From positions 35,210 to 99,209 of the forward strand of contig NMRB01001015.1 in assembly GCA_002633025.1 (NCBI GenBank): a DNA stretch of 64,000 nucleotides. Reading direction: 5' to 3'. Made by a program: the position numbers and the translations under genes. This stretch comes from Notospermus geniculatus. Taxonomy: Eukaryota; Nemertea; Pilidiophora; Heteronemertea; Lineidae. Positions 53,011 through 64,000 of the stretch are shown piece by piece (position 1 is the first letter of the stretch; every line of letters begins with the position of its first letter). The notes beneath the pieces were generated by a model. It did no database searches, was not told the DNA's origin, and saw only the letters and a program-made list of their open reading frames with translations.

Positions 53011-55599
53011 ATGGACCAGGAACACCACCTTTTGGTCATCAACAGGACCGGAAGTGGAGAGGTGTTCCATCTTCCGGTTGACGAAACGCACTGCCACATA
53101 TTGAAGGAGAAGCCAACTATTGAGGAATGGGAGGCGACGGCAAGGATCTGTGACTTTGGTGTGATCGTCTGCGATGGACTTTTGTACATCATCGGCGGGA
53201 TACACAAGATTGAGAAAAAATACCTCAGTCGTGTCATGTGGTGGGTACTTTGAGTAGGCCTATTTTTAGTGTGTTTCCCCGGAGCCACAGCTCGGTGTCC
53301 CCAGATTTTCAGCGGTGTATCCGACTGATCACTGTATCAGCCTCGTTTTCTTTCAGCTTCGACCCCCGGACATCAGAATGGACCGAGAAGCAACAGATGT
53401 TGGCCCCGAGAGCCAAATTTTCAGCGGCTGTGTTCGAGGACAGGATTTACGTGACTGGAGGTGAGAAAGGACCCAATAAGTACACCGCTTCGACCGAGTC
53501 CTACAACCCCTCGACTGACCAGTGGACCAAGTCGGGGATGCTTCCTGAGGGTCGGCTCTACCATGGTATGGTACCCCTACTATCGTACCTCTGTACGTCC
53601 GGAGGAATTGCGATGGGACAGGTGAAGGACAATATATGGTAAGTTCAACTTTCAGCTATCCAGGGCCGTATTTAAGGGGGCAGATGACCTCTTTTTTGCC
53701 ATTTTTTGCCCGAATTCCGCATGAAAATCACGTTCTGCTCTGGGGGGGGGGGGCAATTGCCGCCCTCGCCCCCTTTAAATACGGCCCTGGCTATCACAAA
53801 AAGTACAACCACCGCCCTCACCCAGCGCACTGCCTACCATCGCGACCATATTTGACCACAATCCTGCTGATATCAGCCAAGCCAGAGATGCACACAGTTT
53901 GAGGAAATTCAAATATAAAATTCAGACTCGTGGAGGAACAATCGAATACGACATGGACGAGGCTACGGTGATGTGGGTGTGGGCGAAGACAAAATGTCAT
54001 CCTGTCTGGTCCTTATGAGTGTTTCCTTTTTCACACCAGGTTATATGAGCGTCACTCCTGGACGGACCTGGACCCGGACTACCCCCAGACTCTTAAGCTC
54101 CCTACCTACAAGCACGCTATGTTCACGATCGAAGATAGGGTCTACTTTGTAGGGGGTAAGCTCTGATTTTACGTCCATATTTTGATAAGTTTTTCTTTAT
54201 TGCTGGTGACGCTCCGTGCGTTCTTTCGGGTCGAAGGCGGAAAACGCCCTGCGGAGGTATCGAGACATCACCTATAGACGATGTCGTCTTCCGCAACTGC
54301 GATTGTGAAATCGGAATGTGCCAAGACTGACGTCAGGTCGACGATTTCCGTTTCGCTCCAGGTATCCAAGTGAAGGAAGACGAAACGGGAAAACAATGCC
54401 AGATTGCGAGCACCTCGGTCGAGTCGTTCCGTCCTATCGTCCCTGTCACAGATGAAAAGGACCTTCTCGATGACGATGAGAAGCAAATACCGGAAGAGGT
54501 TGAGGACAGTGGCAAGTTTGGGCTGCAACACGACTTGATCTGTCCGTGGGAACTGCATCCTTGTCTGCCGAGGTTGAAACACGGGAGGCATAGTGCGGGA
54601 GCAGTGGTGCTAGGTGAGTCAGTGTTAGGGGCAAGGTGACCGAGTTGATAGGCCTACGCTGCACAGTGATTTGTGAGCTGTGGCGCGTTCTCCACGACCA
54701 GCAACAGCGACGTCCGCCTGCTTCGAGGTGGTCAATGCCAGAGATGGCGAACCTTCACTGTGACTGACGACCCGGGCTGACGACGGTTTCACAGGCGAGT
54801 TGTCTTTAGCATCACAGGACGTCAGCGGTGTCCTCGTCGGACATCTGTTTTTGCGAACGTCGTACGGAAGTTTGGCTTCCGAATGTCTCGTGCCTTGAAT
54901 GCCAAGAAATCTACTTTTCCAGGTTCTACGATTCACATCTTCGGCGGCAGCGACATGAACGGTGAATGTGTGAGACAAGCGGAATGTATCGACCTGGAGA
55001 CGAGAAGACGGGAGGATGGGATATTCATCAAGAAAGGTGGGTTTGGAAGACGGCAAGATCCTGGTAGCATTGTCGAAAACGACGACGGGTCATGACCAGC
55101 TGATAGTTCGATCTACCTCCAGTTTTCCGCCAGCGAGCACGACAGAGGGCCCTTCAAAAGCAGTTGGGGCGCACCTCTCCATGCACGACATTTTGCGTGC
55201 GAGTTGGCTCTCAAATGAACAACCATTTGTTGGTTCTTTACGACTTGACCAATGACATAAACAACTGGCGGTTGGCGCCTACGTCTCACCCAGAGACGCC
55301 TTAGCCAATATAATATGATGTCACCGTGGGGAGGGAGGGGACTTGCTTGATATATTCACTGCCTTGATCTGACGATGTTATCATTCCTTTCAGGCAATGT
55401 CGGCGACGTCGTGTGTGCAATTTTACGATACGGTACGGATTACAACACGATTTATAAATCCCGGTTTTCGGCGAACACATGTAGAGTTGGTCAGATTGAA
55501 AATGGAGCAGATGGAAATTCGGGCAATTTCAATGGGCGGAACTCAGACAGGGTTCAAAGTGCAGGGTTACTTCATCCAAAGGCCTGGATCATGTGGTGA
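53011..55599 (+). CDS. Kelch-repeat protein
   Basis: Exons 53011-53240, 53357-53638, 54040-54155, 54362-54613, 54923-55036, 55394-55599. The phases close on TGA for 399 residues from the ATG at 53011. Kelch blades are visible as double-glycine ends: GVIVCDGLLYIIGG, AAVFEDRIYVTGGEKG, MFTIEDRVYFVGG, AGAVVLGSTIHIFGGSD, with Trp/Tyr landmarks such as FDPRTSEWTEKQ and YNPSTDQWTKSG. These predict a beta-propeller. I see no BTB or BACK domain in the upstream 2 kb, and an in-frame stop precedes the ATG, so it may be a kelch-only protein, or 5' exons may be missing. An acidic insert (DDDEKQIPEEVED) lies in exon 4. Orthology not resolved. Confidence 0.78.
53661..53789. repeat. MITE in kelch intron 2 (CAGGGCCGTATTTAAG)
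   Basis: Ends CAGGGCCGTATTTAAGGGGG and CCCCCTTTAAATACGGCCCTG are inverted and flanked by GCTATC on both sides. A G12 run is inside. hAT-like termini. Confidence 0.78.
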
Positions 55600-55922
55600 T
55601 TTATGGACATTTATGGGGGCAATATTTTTGTGTCAAAGCATGGTTACCTGCAATTGCTGCATGAAGTTGAGACAATGCAAATGGCAGCCACTTCTGGCCA
55701 AGTGAGAAGGGAGTGAGTAGGGACATGACTTACATGGAGATGTACTCATGCACATATTGTATATATTTGAAATAAATTATTTTTTACTAAGCAACACTCA
55801 AAGTGCATCATTTGAAACATACAGTAAAGTCTGGCAAGTAAGGAAGATCTATGTACATTTACTCCAAAGCCTACTATGCCCCATCCCTAAGTGGGAGCAT
55901 GACCTGAAGAATCCCCACACTG
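55600..55922. other. 3' flank between convergent genes
   Basis: AT-rich with AATAAA at about 55770-55776, a plausible poly-A signal for the kelch gene. No coding exon. Confidence 0.5.
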
Positions 55923-57506
55923 TCACACCATCCCCTCCTCATAAATAGCCACTTTTGCCTTTTCAATCGAGGCATCTAAAGCCGTTGGATTCTCAAGGAG
56001 TTTCTCCACCACTTTTTGGTCGAGTTCCAGCAACATACCTGGAAATAGAAAGGAAACGTTCAGGTAAACCGGGAGCAGAAGATCATCGAACAGACCATAT
56101 TCTTCATGTGGCCATTTGTATGGAGAAAATGTCTGAAGTCAATTTCGTCACCCTAAACCAAGGGTCACATTAGAAAGGGCAAAACAAGAGGAGGGTGTTG
56201 GGTGCTCTTCAATATTCACGAGCTCACGAACTGAGTGCCTACCAGTAATTCGGTCAGCATTTTCAGGACATTTCTCCAGTACAAGATTGAAAAGTTCACA
56301 TGAAAGTTCATCATCATCATCTGTCGAACTCGAGCCGGCAGGAGACCCAGTTACATGTTGAAGGTATTCATCCCGTGCCTTCGCGACTGCTTTCTCAAGA
56401 GCATCTCTCGATTGTAAAAGTTCATGTACCACAGTTTCATCCAACTCCAGCAACATTCCAGTGATCTGCCCGCAGAGCTCTGGTTCTAGTTCTTCCACTC
56501 GTTCATAGATGGCCTCGCCCAATTCTTCTCGACTTTCATCATCCTCCGAATCAGAATCTGAGAAAGAATCATCCGTATCATTCTCCGAACTGTCCTCATC
56601 AGCAAGAACTTCAACAGTACGGTGGACCATCTCTTCTAAATACGCATCATCATTAAGCATAGAATCAATCTTTTCATCATCACACTCCAGCAGCATGCCT
56701 GTTATTCTGTCAGCAAACTCTGGCTGGAGTTTGAATACCTTGCAATACAAACGATCACCAACACTGAGTATATCCTGCGAGTCTTCTGCCTCATCATCCT
56801 GACAAACCACGACGTTCAGGTCCTGGAAAAGAGAAAGTAGGCCTAAGTGGTTCAAGAAGTCTGAAGTGCCACAGGCTGCCCTAAGTCGAATAATGAATTT
56901 AGGCAGCATCTCCATTTCTACAAGTACTAACTTATATAGCGAAACTGAGGAACTTGGCCATATTTTACAGAATTCATTCATTCCTGGAACTGAAAGTGGA
57001 GCCTGATGGATGAGTCAGACTGTCATCATCGAGAGAGCTCCCCCCCCCCGCCCAGCTGGGGCCTACCGCGGTCTACTTTAGACTACAGCAGTCAGTAGTA
57101 GCAGGCCAAGTAGAGCAGACAACTCACTGAGTGTCAGAGTAGAGCGAGACAGAGTGAGACAGAGAATGCTGGGTGATACTTACATCCAGATGCTCGCCTT
57201 CCTNCTACAGCAGTCAGTAGCAGGCCAAGTAGAGCAGACAACTCACTGAGTCTCAGGGCCGTATGCACAGAGCTTCCTCAAGTGTAAGGTCGACCTTAAT
57301 CTTTTGTATTCCACCCTGCAAACAATAGCTAAAGGTCGACCTCACACTCAAGGAAGCTCTGTGCTGTGCATACGGCCCTTAGAGTCAGAGTAGAGCGAGA
57401 CAGGGTCAGAGTGAGACAGAGAATGCTGGGTGATACTTACATCCAGATGCTCGCCTTCCTCCTCTTTAGGCGTGTCATCAGCCGACCATCCGCCTCCAAA
57501 TTTCAT
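55923..57506 (-). CDS. Triple MLLE (PABC) domain protein without RRMs
   Basis: Three coding exons: 57441-57506, 56243-56822, 55923-56038. Phases close for 253 residues plus TGA. Three copies of the MLLE/PABC domain, the peptide-binding domain of poly(A)-binding protein C-termini and UBR5, occupy about residues 43-95, 120-176 and 194-250. Their core motifs are DRITGMLLECDDEKIDSML, GQITGMLLELDETVVHELL and DRITGMLLELDQKVVEKLL. The last intron falls exactly between ITG and MLLE of domain 3. Linkers are acidic and Ser-rich (DDSFSDSDSEDDES; SSSTDDDDE). The N-terminus is MKFGGGWSADDTPKEEEGEH. No RRM or catalytic domain is present, so it likely binds several PAM2-motif partners, perhaps competing with PABP. 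That role is inference. Confidence 0.85.
57076..57250. repeat. Imperfect duplicate of the MLLE exon-1 region with an unknown base
   Basis: GAGACAGAGAATGCTGGGTG through GCTCGCCTTCCT recurs here and at 57413-57462, including the exon-1 donor side. CTACAGCAGTCAGTAG-type sequence recurs on both sides of the unknown base 57204. Probably an assembly join. Confidence 0.65.
57255..57379. repeat. Inverted-repeat MITE in MLLE-gene intron 1
   Basis: AGGGCCGTATGCACAGAGCT and GTGCATACGGCCCT ends, with GGTCGACCTTA/AGGTCGACCT inner arms. Confidence 0.78.
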
Positions 57507-58749
57507 TCTGACGGCAAGAAAGTCCAGGGAGCAGCAGAGAGAATTCTTATTTATGGTACACCCTGTAGGCCTACACTGTGTACATTGTGTGTACAAATCT
57601 ATCACAATTCAATGCACTATCAATCATACTACCAGAGGCAGAGACATCCGAAGTTCCATCAAGAACTGTACGTTACCCATTCACTAAAATTCGTATATTT
57701 AGCAACTGCATCGTTCTATGAATTGTAAAATGAGGGATTTTGACAATTTTGTTGACATGGGAGGCTTGTAATATCTAGTATTTTTCAATTAATTCCGGCT
57801 GTCAAGTAAGCAGATGCGCATGCCATGGTGGTTTTGCTGACTTCCTCCAGATGACGCTTTATGTCGTGAAATTCGTACGTCAGGAATTGTTGAACGAATT
57901 TTATCGCAGTTAGTGAATGAAAAATCATAGACTACAACAAAATATATTTTGAGGAACAAAGTAGACTCTAGGAAAGTAAATTAAGTATATAAATTTAGTA
58001 CGAATCGCCTATTTTTGCATGTCTGAGAATGAACTGCTGGATTCATCTAATTTGCATATCAGAATGAGAAATCATGAAATTAAGTGGTCGACACACCAAA
58101 ATATATGACGTCATACAAAATATGCAGAATTGTGTAGACGTCACGGATTTTGAATGACGTCATGAATTTGGTGGTACCTCAGGTTTTTCATGATTTCTCC
58201 TTCTGGTATTAGTTACTCCTACAGTCGAAAGATGTCGTGCAAATAGTTCAATAGGCAAATAGTTCTCAATACTCAGATTAATACCAATCGATACTAAGCA
58301 GTACATTTGGAATTTATTCTCTATTCACACATTCTAAAATATTTAAAACTTCAAGTATTTCTTTTGAGGCCCAAATTTATGATGTATCATTGTACCTTTT
58401 GTTTGGAAACAAATCCATCCGCGTTCGACCTCTTTGCAAATCGGCACGGCACATTTTCAATGTAAGAAACACGTGTGCCTAAAATTACTCGATTATATCA
58501 GCTTCCCACAATCATTCAATCGTAGAAATTAGCTAGAAACATTAATAAACATTCCATCCTCCGAATAAAGTACAAATATTGCCCATGTTGTCGGGCGATC
58601 TAGCTGAAAACTGATTTTATTGATGCCGGTTCCGCAATTTTCTTGGTGCACTGCGTGCTGTACATTTATGTACGTAGGCCTACGCCTATGCTACACAACA
58701 CTACACACTGTTTCAAGCTATATTTGGTGTCTACTTTCAGATTGCCATC
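57507..58749. other. Intergenic / RPL28 5' region
   Basis: AT-rich, no coding exon. An acceptor (CTACTTTCAG, ending 58740) precedes the RPL28 ATG by nine bases, so RPL28 should have a non-coding leader exon, probably between 58560 and 58700. I could not place its start. Confidence 0.5.
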
Positions 58750-59463
58750 ATGTCAGCGGATCTTCAGTGGCAGATCATCAGGAACAACTCCTGCTTTCTC
58801 GTCAAGGGGAAGGGAGTTACTTTCACAAAGGTGAGCAGGGAGGGAGAGAGAAGTCTAACCTGAGCTTGGCTCAGGGAATGGACAAAGACCAACTAGGAAA
58901 GACACCTCAAGTACACATCATTCTCAAAGTGTGCTTATTTTCAGTGCCTGAACCGTTCCTTTTTGTTTCCAGGAACCCAACAACCTTGTCGGACGAAACT
59001 CCTTCCGTTACAACGGTCTGGTTCACAAGAAAACAGTTGGTGTTGAGCCTTGTTCAGATGGAAAGGGTGTTGTACTCGTCACCAAGAAGTCCACAGGTAT
59101 GCAAGTTCATATCAACATCAATCAAATGTTCCTTATTTTTCATGGACGCCTGATCCAAAATTGTTCAAGGATGCTTCTTCTTGGTTTCATTGCTACTGCT
59201 TGGAGGGCTTACAAGTTCTTTCCCGCTTTAGTGATCATAAAATTGTATTCTTTACAGGACTGAGGAAGCCAGTCCAGTCATTCAACCGGGTCGAACTGAA
59301 GCGAGGAAACCGCCGAGCCCTCGACAGCATCAGAAAAACCCTCAGAAAGAATCGTTATCGCAAGGATTTGAAGATGAAGGCTCTGCGTCGCGCTAGCGCA
59401 ATCCTCTACAGCCAGAGGGCTATTGTCCTGAAGAAGAAAGCTCCACGCAAGAAGAGGGAGTAG
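58750..59463 (+). CDS. RPL28: 60S ribosomal protein L28 (eL28)
   Basis: Component of the large cytosolic ribosomal subunit. Exons 58750-58830, 58973-59096 and 59258-59463 give 136 residues plus TAG, matching family length. Recognisable segments: [55 protein letters not shown], and a Lys/Arg-rich C-terminal part with [21 protein letters not shown] at 59488-59493 is a likely poly-A signal 25 bp after the stop. Confidence 0.96.
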
Positions 59464-60428
59464 ATATCTAATGTAATTGTATAAAGAAATAAATATGCTG
59501 TGAAAATATCTGGTTTGTTTGTGCATGTATGCATTGGCTTTGTTTGCAGTTGCAGACAGAACGAGTTTCCATGGATAACATTCTGTGCTTTAGTGCCAGG
59601 TCCAGGGGGCCATGACCCCCCCCCCCCCATTTCTAGCAGACCGGAAGCTTATCATAGGAGCTGGGAGGTAAAGGCATAAAAACCCATGGGATTGCATTTC
59701 AAATGCCAGGAAATAGATCAAAAAGGTAATCCTTGCGACACTTGACCATTGGTCAGCAGCGTGATCAGGTTTTGCCTGATCACACCCCCATCCCAGTTCG
59801 GAAGTGCAAAATCTGGCCCTTACCTTCAAGGTCCATGCCCTGTCAGATAGAGTAAAAGCTTGCCCTGTGCTGCCCAGCTGAAGGCGAAAATTGTGGCCAA
59901 CGAAGGACGCCGGCCTGCATTCCATGGCCCTTGGCACCGGAGGCGCCATCTGACGAATACTCTGTGAACTAAACGTCTGTGTCCTCGGCGTGATGTTTAC
60001 AGGCGCGGAGGGTGAACAACTTCCTCACTTCCAATAGCACTGGCAATCAATCTATCATAGATGAATCATTGATATCCATATACATACACCCCTGGTAGCT
60101 GCTGGTACTTGCCGGGACACGTGCTATTGTAGTAGGCCTACTTGACGTGATCGATTTCGTATTGATTCGAATGCGATGAGCCGATGACTCAGGCCTAGGA
60201 ACGCACAAACACCCGTTTCATGAATACAAGGGGAAACTCAGACAGGACATCGGAGGATTTAATATGCACCAATGCCATTTCAACAACAGGACAGAGGAAG
60301 GGGTGGTGTGTTTGAAGATGGCAGGTTTATGTCGCCGTCGAGTCTTTCTACGTCTCCTCACGCCGTGTGATAGGTGATTTAACGACTGGACACAAATTTG
60401 CATCAGAACAGAAGACTCCAATCTCACC
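59464..60428. other. Intergenic, 5' flank of DSTYK-like gene
   Basis: No gene is seen. A GGATCC-like repeat end with a long C run lies at about 59598-59630. Confidence 0.5.
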
Positions 60429-63400
60429 ATGGCAATGTGCGCCGAGCCTGAACCATGCCAACTTCCACAAACCGCAGACGCCTCCATCCAAGAGGCCCTG
60501 GACACGTTCAGAATGGAGCTGGACCAGTACTACCGATACAGACAGATACTCGCCGAGAGTAACGAAGCAATCACCAAATGTTTGGACGAGTTGTTTGTAA
60601 CTTTTGGTGAGGATGCGACCACGGACTGGATTCAAACACAACTGAGTAAGTTAAGTCTTAAAAACGATCTTCCACATGCCACTGCAGGGCATCGAGCGAG
60701 CCCTTGGCCGCTCAGACCTCCGCAGCCGTTAGTTGAAGCCGGAGTCGGAGTCGGAGTCGGAAAGCGCTGCGCAAGCTCTCTACGTCTTGATGTGCCATCA
60801 GCCACGCTTCTCCATCCTCCCACGGCAGGGATTTTTAACTCGCGACTTTCATACACTAACTTTGTACGGGCGTGCTGGAGTGAGACCAAAGCCCTGCTGT
60901 GGGATCGGGATGACGCTTCTCCTCTGTTTACTCCAGATGAGGAGGCCCGTCCTGTCCAGGCGGTGCTGAGCAAGGACCCCATCATCCTGGTCAGCGGCCA
61001 GGTAAACTGTGGCAAATCTTCCTTCATCAATGAACTTCTACAGAGAAACATCGTACCGGTCGAGGACCACCCCTGCACATCTAGAATCGTGAGGATCAGG
61101 TCAGCGCCTCTTCTATGTTTATTGCACTGTTATTACATCCATCTACCCATTGCTGGGTTCAAACTTTCGGGACCAACGCGCCTCCGCAGTGCCAGTGAGA
61201 TGGAAATCCGGATTTCGTCTCGGCCGCTCTTCCACGTGAGTTTTCTCGCGCAGGGCTCTCCATGGGTAACTCTATCAGCTGCAGCTACGCATCAAGGGGC
61301 AATCCGTAAGGAAATCAATCCTGAATTCCCCATTGGGAGCCAACTCGCGCGAGAAAATTCACGTGGAGGCGCGCCGTAAAGGTTTCTGTCCTCTCCAGGT
61401 ACAGTCAAGAGGAATATTATGAGGTCATCGGTGGCCAGGGGGAGCGGAGAGGGAGGCGACGGGGTCTGAGGACAAGCGAACTGCGGAAGGAGGTAAAGTT
61501 GGGCGATATGGACAGGGAAGCCAGGGTGTTGGTCGAGGACGTCGTGGAGATAGGACTTGACCATCCCATGCTGGCGTCTGGCCTCCAAATCGTGGATACG
61601 CCGGGTTTGAGTGAGAATGTTGCTATGGATACAGTCGTGAGGGAATGCCTGGATGGGGTGTTACAGGTTCTGTTTTACGTCATCGATGGGAATACGTCAC
61701 TCAGAACTCAGGTATGTCTGTTCTAGCTACAAAAAAGAAATTTTTGCTCTGCTCCACGTAAGGGATTTCTGGCGTGATTTGGATTTCTACGGGAACTTCT
61801 GCCTGTGACTTGAGAATGTCAATGTGTACAAGTCATTCCCCGCTAAGATTGAAAATCGTTCATTATTTTCAGGACCTCGAGTTCATCTCACTGATCACCA
61901 CCAATGCACCGGATATAAAGATTATCTACGTTTGTAACAAATGTGAGGAAGACAACATGGCCTGTTCAATGGACGCAGCGAGTGACGCGAGCGCTGACGA
62001 AGACAGAACAGCGCCACGAGGCGATGTAGTGCCGAAAGGACACCTCGCGTTCAGGAAACTGAAAAGCTGTGGTCTGATTGGAGAGAAGGCTGAGATATCA
62101 TGCGATACATTCTACCAGTTGTCGTGTAAGATGCTGAAGCGGGCCCGGAAGCGAGGTTGTTTTGAGGAGGATCACTACACGGCTGAGTTCCAGAGGTTGT
62201 TGACATCTGTGATGAGTCACATGAGGGATTGTCTCCGCATGCATCTGACGGAAGCCATCATGGCCGCCTGCAGTATTGCCGCCAGGGTTTTCGACTTCCT
62301 TGTGGGTGAACGCTGCGTGAAGCACCATGTTCTGAACCACAAGTTGCGGGAGACAAAGCGAATTGAACGCAAGGTGAACAGCAAGTGCGTGACGTTCATC
62401 ACGGATCAACGGAAACTCATCGACATTTCCATACAAGCGAAGGTAGAAAGAAACATGGAAGCCATCGTGGCGGCTTCGCTTGACTTTGACCTCGGGATCA
62501 AAGATGGCGTCTCCTTCGAAGACTTTCAACGATATCGAAAGATAATGGCCGAATTTGTCGTCCGGTTTCTCCTGGACAGGATCTTGTACAGCAGCCGGGT
62601 GAATGGCATCCTGAGGACGATTGAAGACGAGATACGGCAGAACATCGCTGAGTTGTTCAGCGCGTGTGAGAAGTTGGAAGGGGATGGCGACCTTCTGACG
62701 CAACTCAAGTGTTGCTACAATATTGACTTGTCTAACAAGCTCAACGTCCACATTCTGTCTGAGAAAATCGTGAAGAAGACACTCTTCATTCGCATTTGTG
62801 AGGTGGTTGAAGACGTCACGTGTCTTGCTGACGTCAACGAACGCCAGTGGAAAGAGGAAACGTGTCGCTACCTATTGGCGAGCATCGACAATGAGGAGCT
62901 CGGCCGGATCATTTGTGATCAGCTCTGTGGAGAACTGAAATACGCGCACAAACATTTCAAGACGATTTTTAAAATGGTCGCCTCCTTTATCGAAGACATT
63001 CATACGAAAGTCAGATCGTACGAACCATTCATTGCACCTTTATCTAAACATATTTGCATCTTGTCCTCGCTGGAATCCAGTGTTCGTCTCGGGAACGTTG
63101 AGCTCCTGAAATTGATCGGCAAGGGTCACAGGAGTGAGGTTTACAAATGTAAACGCGGCACGACGAAAGCTGTTGCAAGACTTGTCCCCAGTGGGAGGAA
63201 GAACTTCTCCGAGTTTGCAGAGATGTTGAACTTCCAAAGGAATCTGACGCACTACCACGAAAATCTGCTGAAGGCGTTCGACATCAGCCGCGACTTTCAA
63301 GGCCGCGTGGTGGCGCTGGTGCCACCGGCTGGAACCAGTTTGTTCCAGGAGCTGACGGAAGGCATCACGAGGGCGTTTCCCACAGCGGACAGGATACAGA

Positions 63401-64000
63401 TTGGTCTCCAGATTCTGTCCGTCTGCAAGTGGATCAGGGAAAAGGGCTTCTCGCTGGTGGACCTGCGACCTAATAACATCTTGGTAGGTTTGATGAAGAA
63501 ATAGACAGAAATACGATGGGCAGTGCTAGTTTTACAGCGTTAATACTGAGGTTATCCATCAGGCCACCGCCATCTTGGACTTCTAAGGAGATTTCGTGCG
63601 TGCCCACGTACCTGGTTGGCAGATTCGAATCTCGTCTTAACCAATCAGATCACTGCCTTCTCGCTCTCGTTTGCTTACCAGATAAGTACGCACGCAAACT
63701 CTCCTTAGAAATCCAAGATGGTGGGTGGGAGGCGGGGATGCTGGAATCATGTTCATCATTCCCTCATTTCAGATCAACCGCGGCCACCCTAAAATCGACT
63801 TATGTAAACCCCGTGGTTTGGGTGTACCCTACCCAGCACCAGACGACAAGCCTCCTTTCCACTTCGCCCCGGAAATCCTCGGAAACACTCGGAAACGAAA
63901 CGTCGGTGACAGCTACTCCGGCGCCATGTTGCTATGGTTTCTGGCCTGTGGCAGGTTCATCCGACCGGATTTTGCCAACAAGACCACAGTGGAAGAGGTC
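60429..64000 (+). CDS. DSTYK-like protein: GTPase domain plus degenerate kinase, 3' end outside window
   Basis: Exons 60429-60645, 60829-61099, 61399-61711, 61873-63483 and 63773 onward. Phases agree throughout. The N-terminal region has a dynamin-like GTP-binding set: P-loop GQVNCGKSS (about 60991-61017), IVDTPG (about 61588-61605) and a VCNKCE guanine-specificity candidate. A long helical region follows, then a C-terminal kinase-like domain starting LLKLIGKGHRSEVYKCK. Overall order and C-terminal stretches (HPKIDLCKP, FAPEI, then LACGRFIRP) match DSTYK (RIPK5). Catalytic residues are degraded: the VAIK lysine position reads AVARL, HRD reads LVDLRPNN, and DFG is shortened to DLCKP. The 183-bp intron 60646-60828 has no stop in frame and could be retained. 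Confidence 0.82.
63563..63727. repeat. Inverted-repeat MITE in DSTYK-like intron 4
   Basis: CACCGCCATCTTGGACTTCT and AGAAATCCAAGATGGTGG ends are inverted, with TAAGGAGA/TCTCCTTA and GTGCGTG/CACGCAC inner arms. Confidence 0.72.

Noticed and set aside
59097-59257. Possible box C/D snoRNA in RPL28 intron
   Set aside because: Single CTGA and GTGATCA motifs without correct spacing, terminal stem or guide region.

Overview
This is eukaryotic, almost certainly invertebrate-metazoan, nuclear DNA: genes are split by short spliceosomal introns (GT-AG, with two GC-AG cases), both strands are used, and the gene set is animal (DOLPP1, QTRT1, HSPA5/BiP, a DOK/IRS-type docking protein, a rhodopsin-family GPCR cluster, stomatin, DSTYK-like). 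Many short inverted-repeat elements and a very common palindromic octamer TAGGCCTA fill the intergenic and intronic space. I cannot name the phylum from sequence alone; a marine lophotrochozoan or ambulacrarian would fit. Exon models were built by hand from reading frame, splice consensus and family similarity. Where noted, the phases close exactly on a stop codon. Junctions could still be off by a base.

Layout. 0.3-3.0 kb (-): dolichyldiphosphatase DOLPP1. 3.44-3.74 kb (+): an intact-looking 7SL (SRP) RNA gene. 5.8-8.3 kb (+): QTRT1. 9.0-13.25 kb (-): HSPA5/BiP, with a TATA box and an ERSE-like element upstream. 14-17 kb: repeats and a 115-bp gap. 17.3-22.8 kb (+): PH + IRS-type PTB docking protein with proline-rich and YxxM motifs (5' end missing). 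26.9-31.5 kb (-): secreted C-type lectin with a Thr-rich mucin tail, whose large first intron holds TMEM254 (+). 32.7-41.5 kb (-): three tandem GPCR paralogues, each with an intron inside the DRY arginine codon, plus a 536-bp gap. 42.4-46.5 kb (-): stomatin with a duplicated 79-nt exon. 46.5-53 kb: repeats, including a degenerate DNA transposon with integrase-like coding remnants. 53.0-55.6 kb (+): kelch-repeat protein. 55.9-57.5 kb (-): a 253-aa protein made of three MLLE/PABC domains and no RRM. 58.7-59.5 kb (+): RPL28. 60.4 kb to the end (+): DSTYK-like protein with an intact-looking GTPase P-loop and a degenerate kinase catalytic core.

The genes do not form an operon or pathway. The left 13 kb happens to hold three ER/secretory genes (DOLPP1, 7SL, BiP). 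DOLPP1, HSPA5 and STOM are all on human 9q33-q34 as I recall, so part of the neighbourhood may reflect ancient linkage. The best candidates for undescribed biology are the triple-MLLE protein, the frame-enforced mutually exclusive stomatin exons, the GTPase/pseudokinase DSTYK relative, the nested lectin/TMEM254 arrangement with a duplicated signal-peptide exon, and the TAGGCCTA over-representation.
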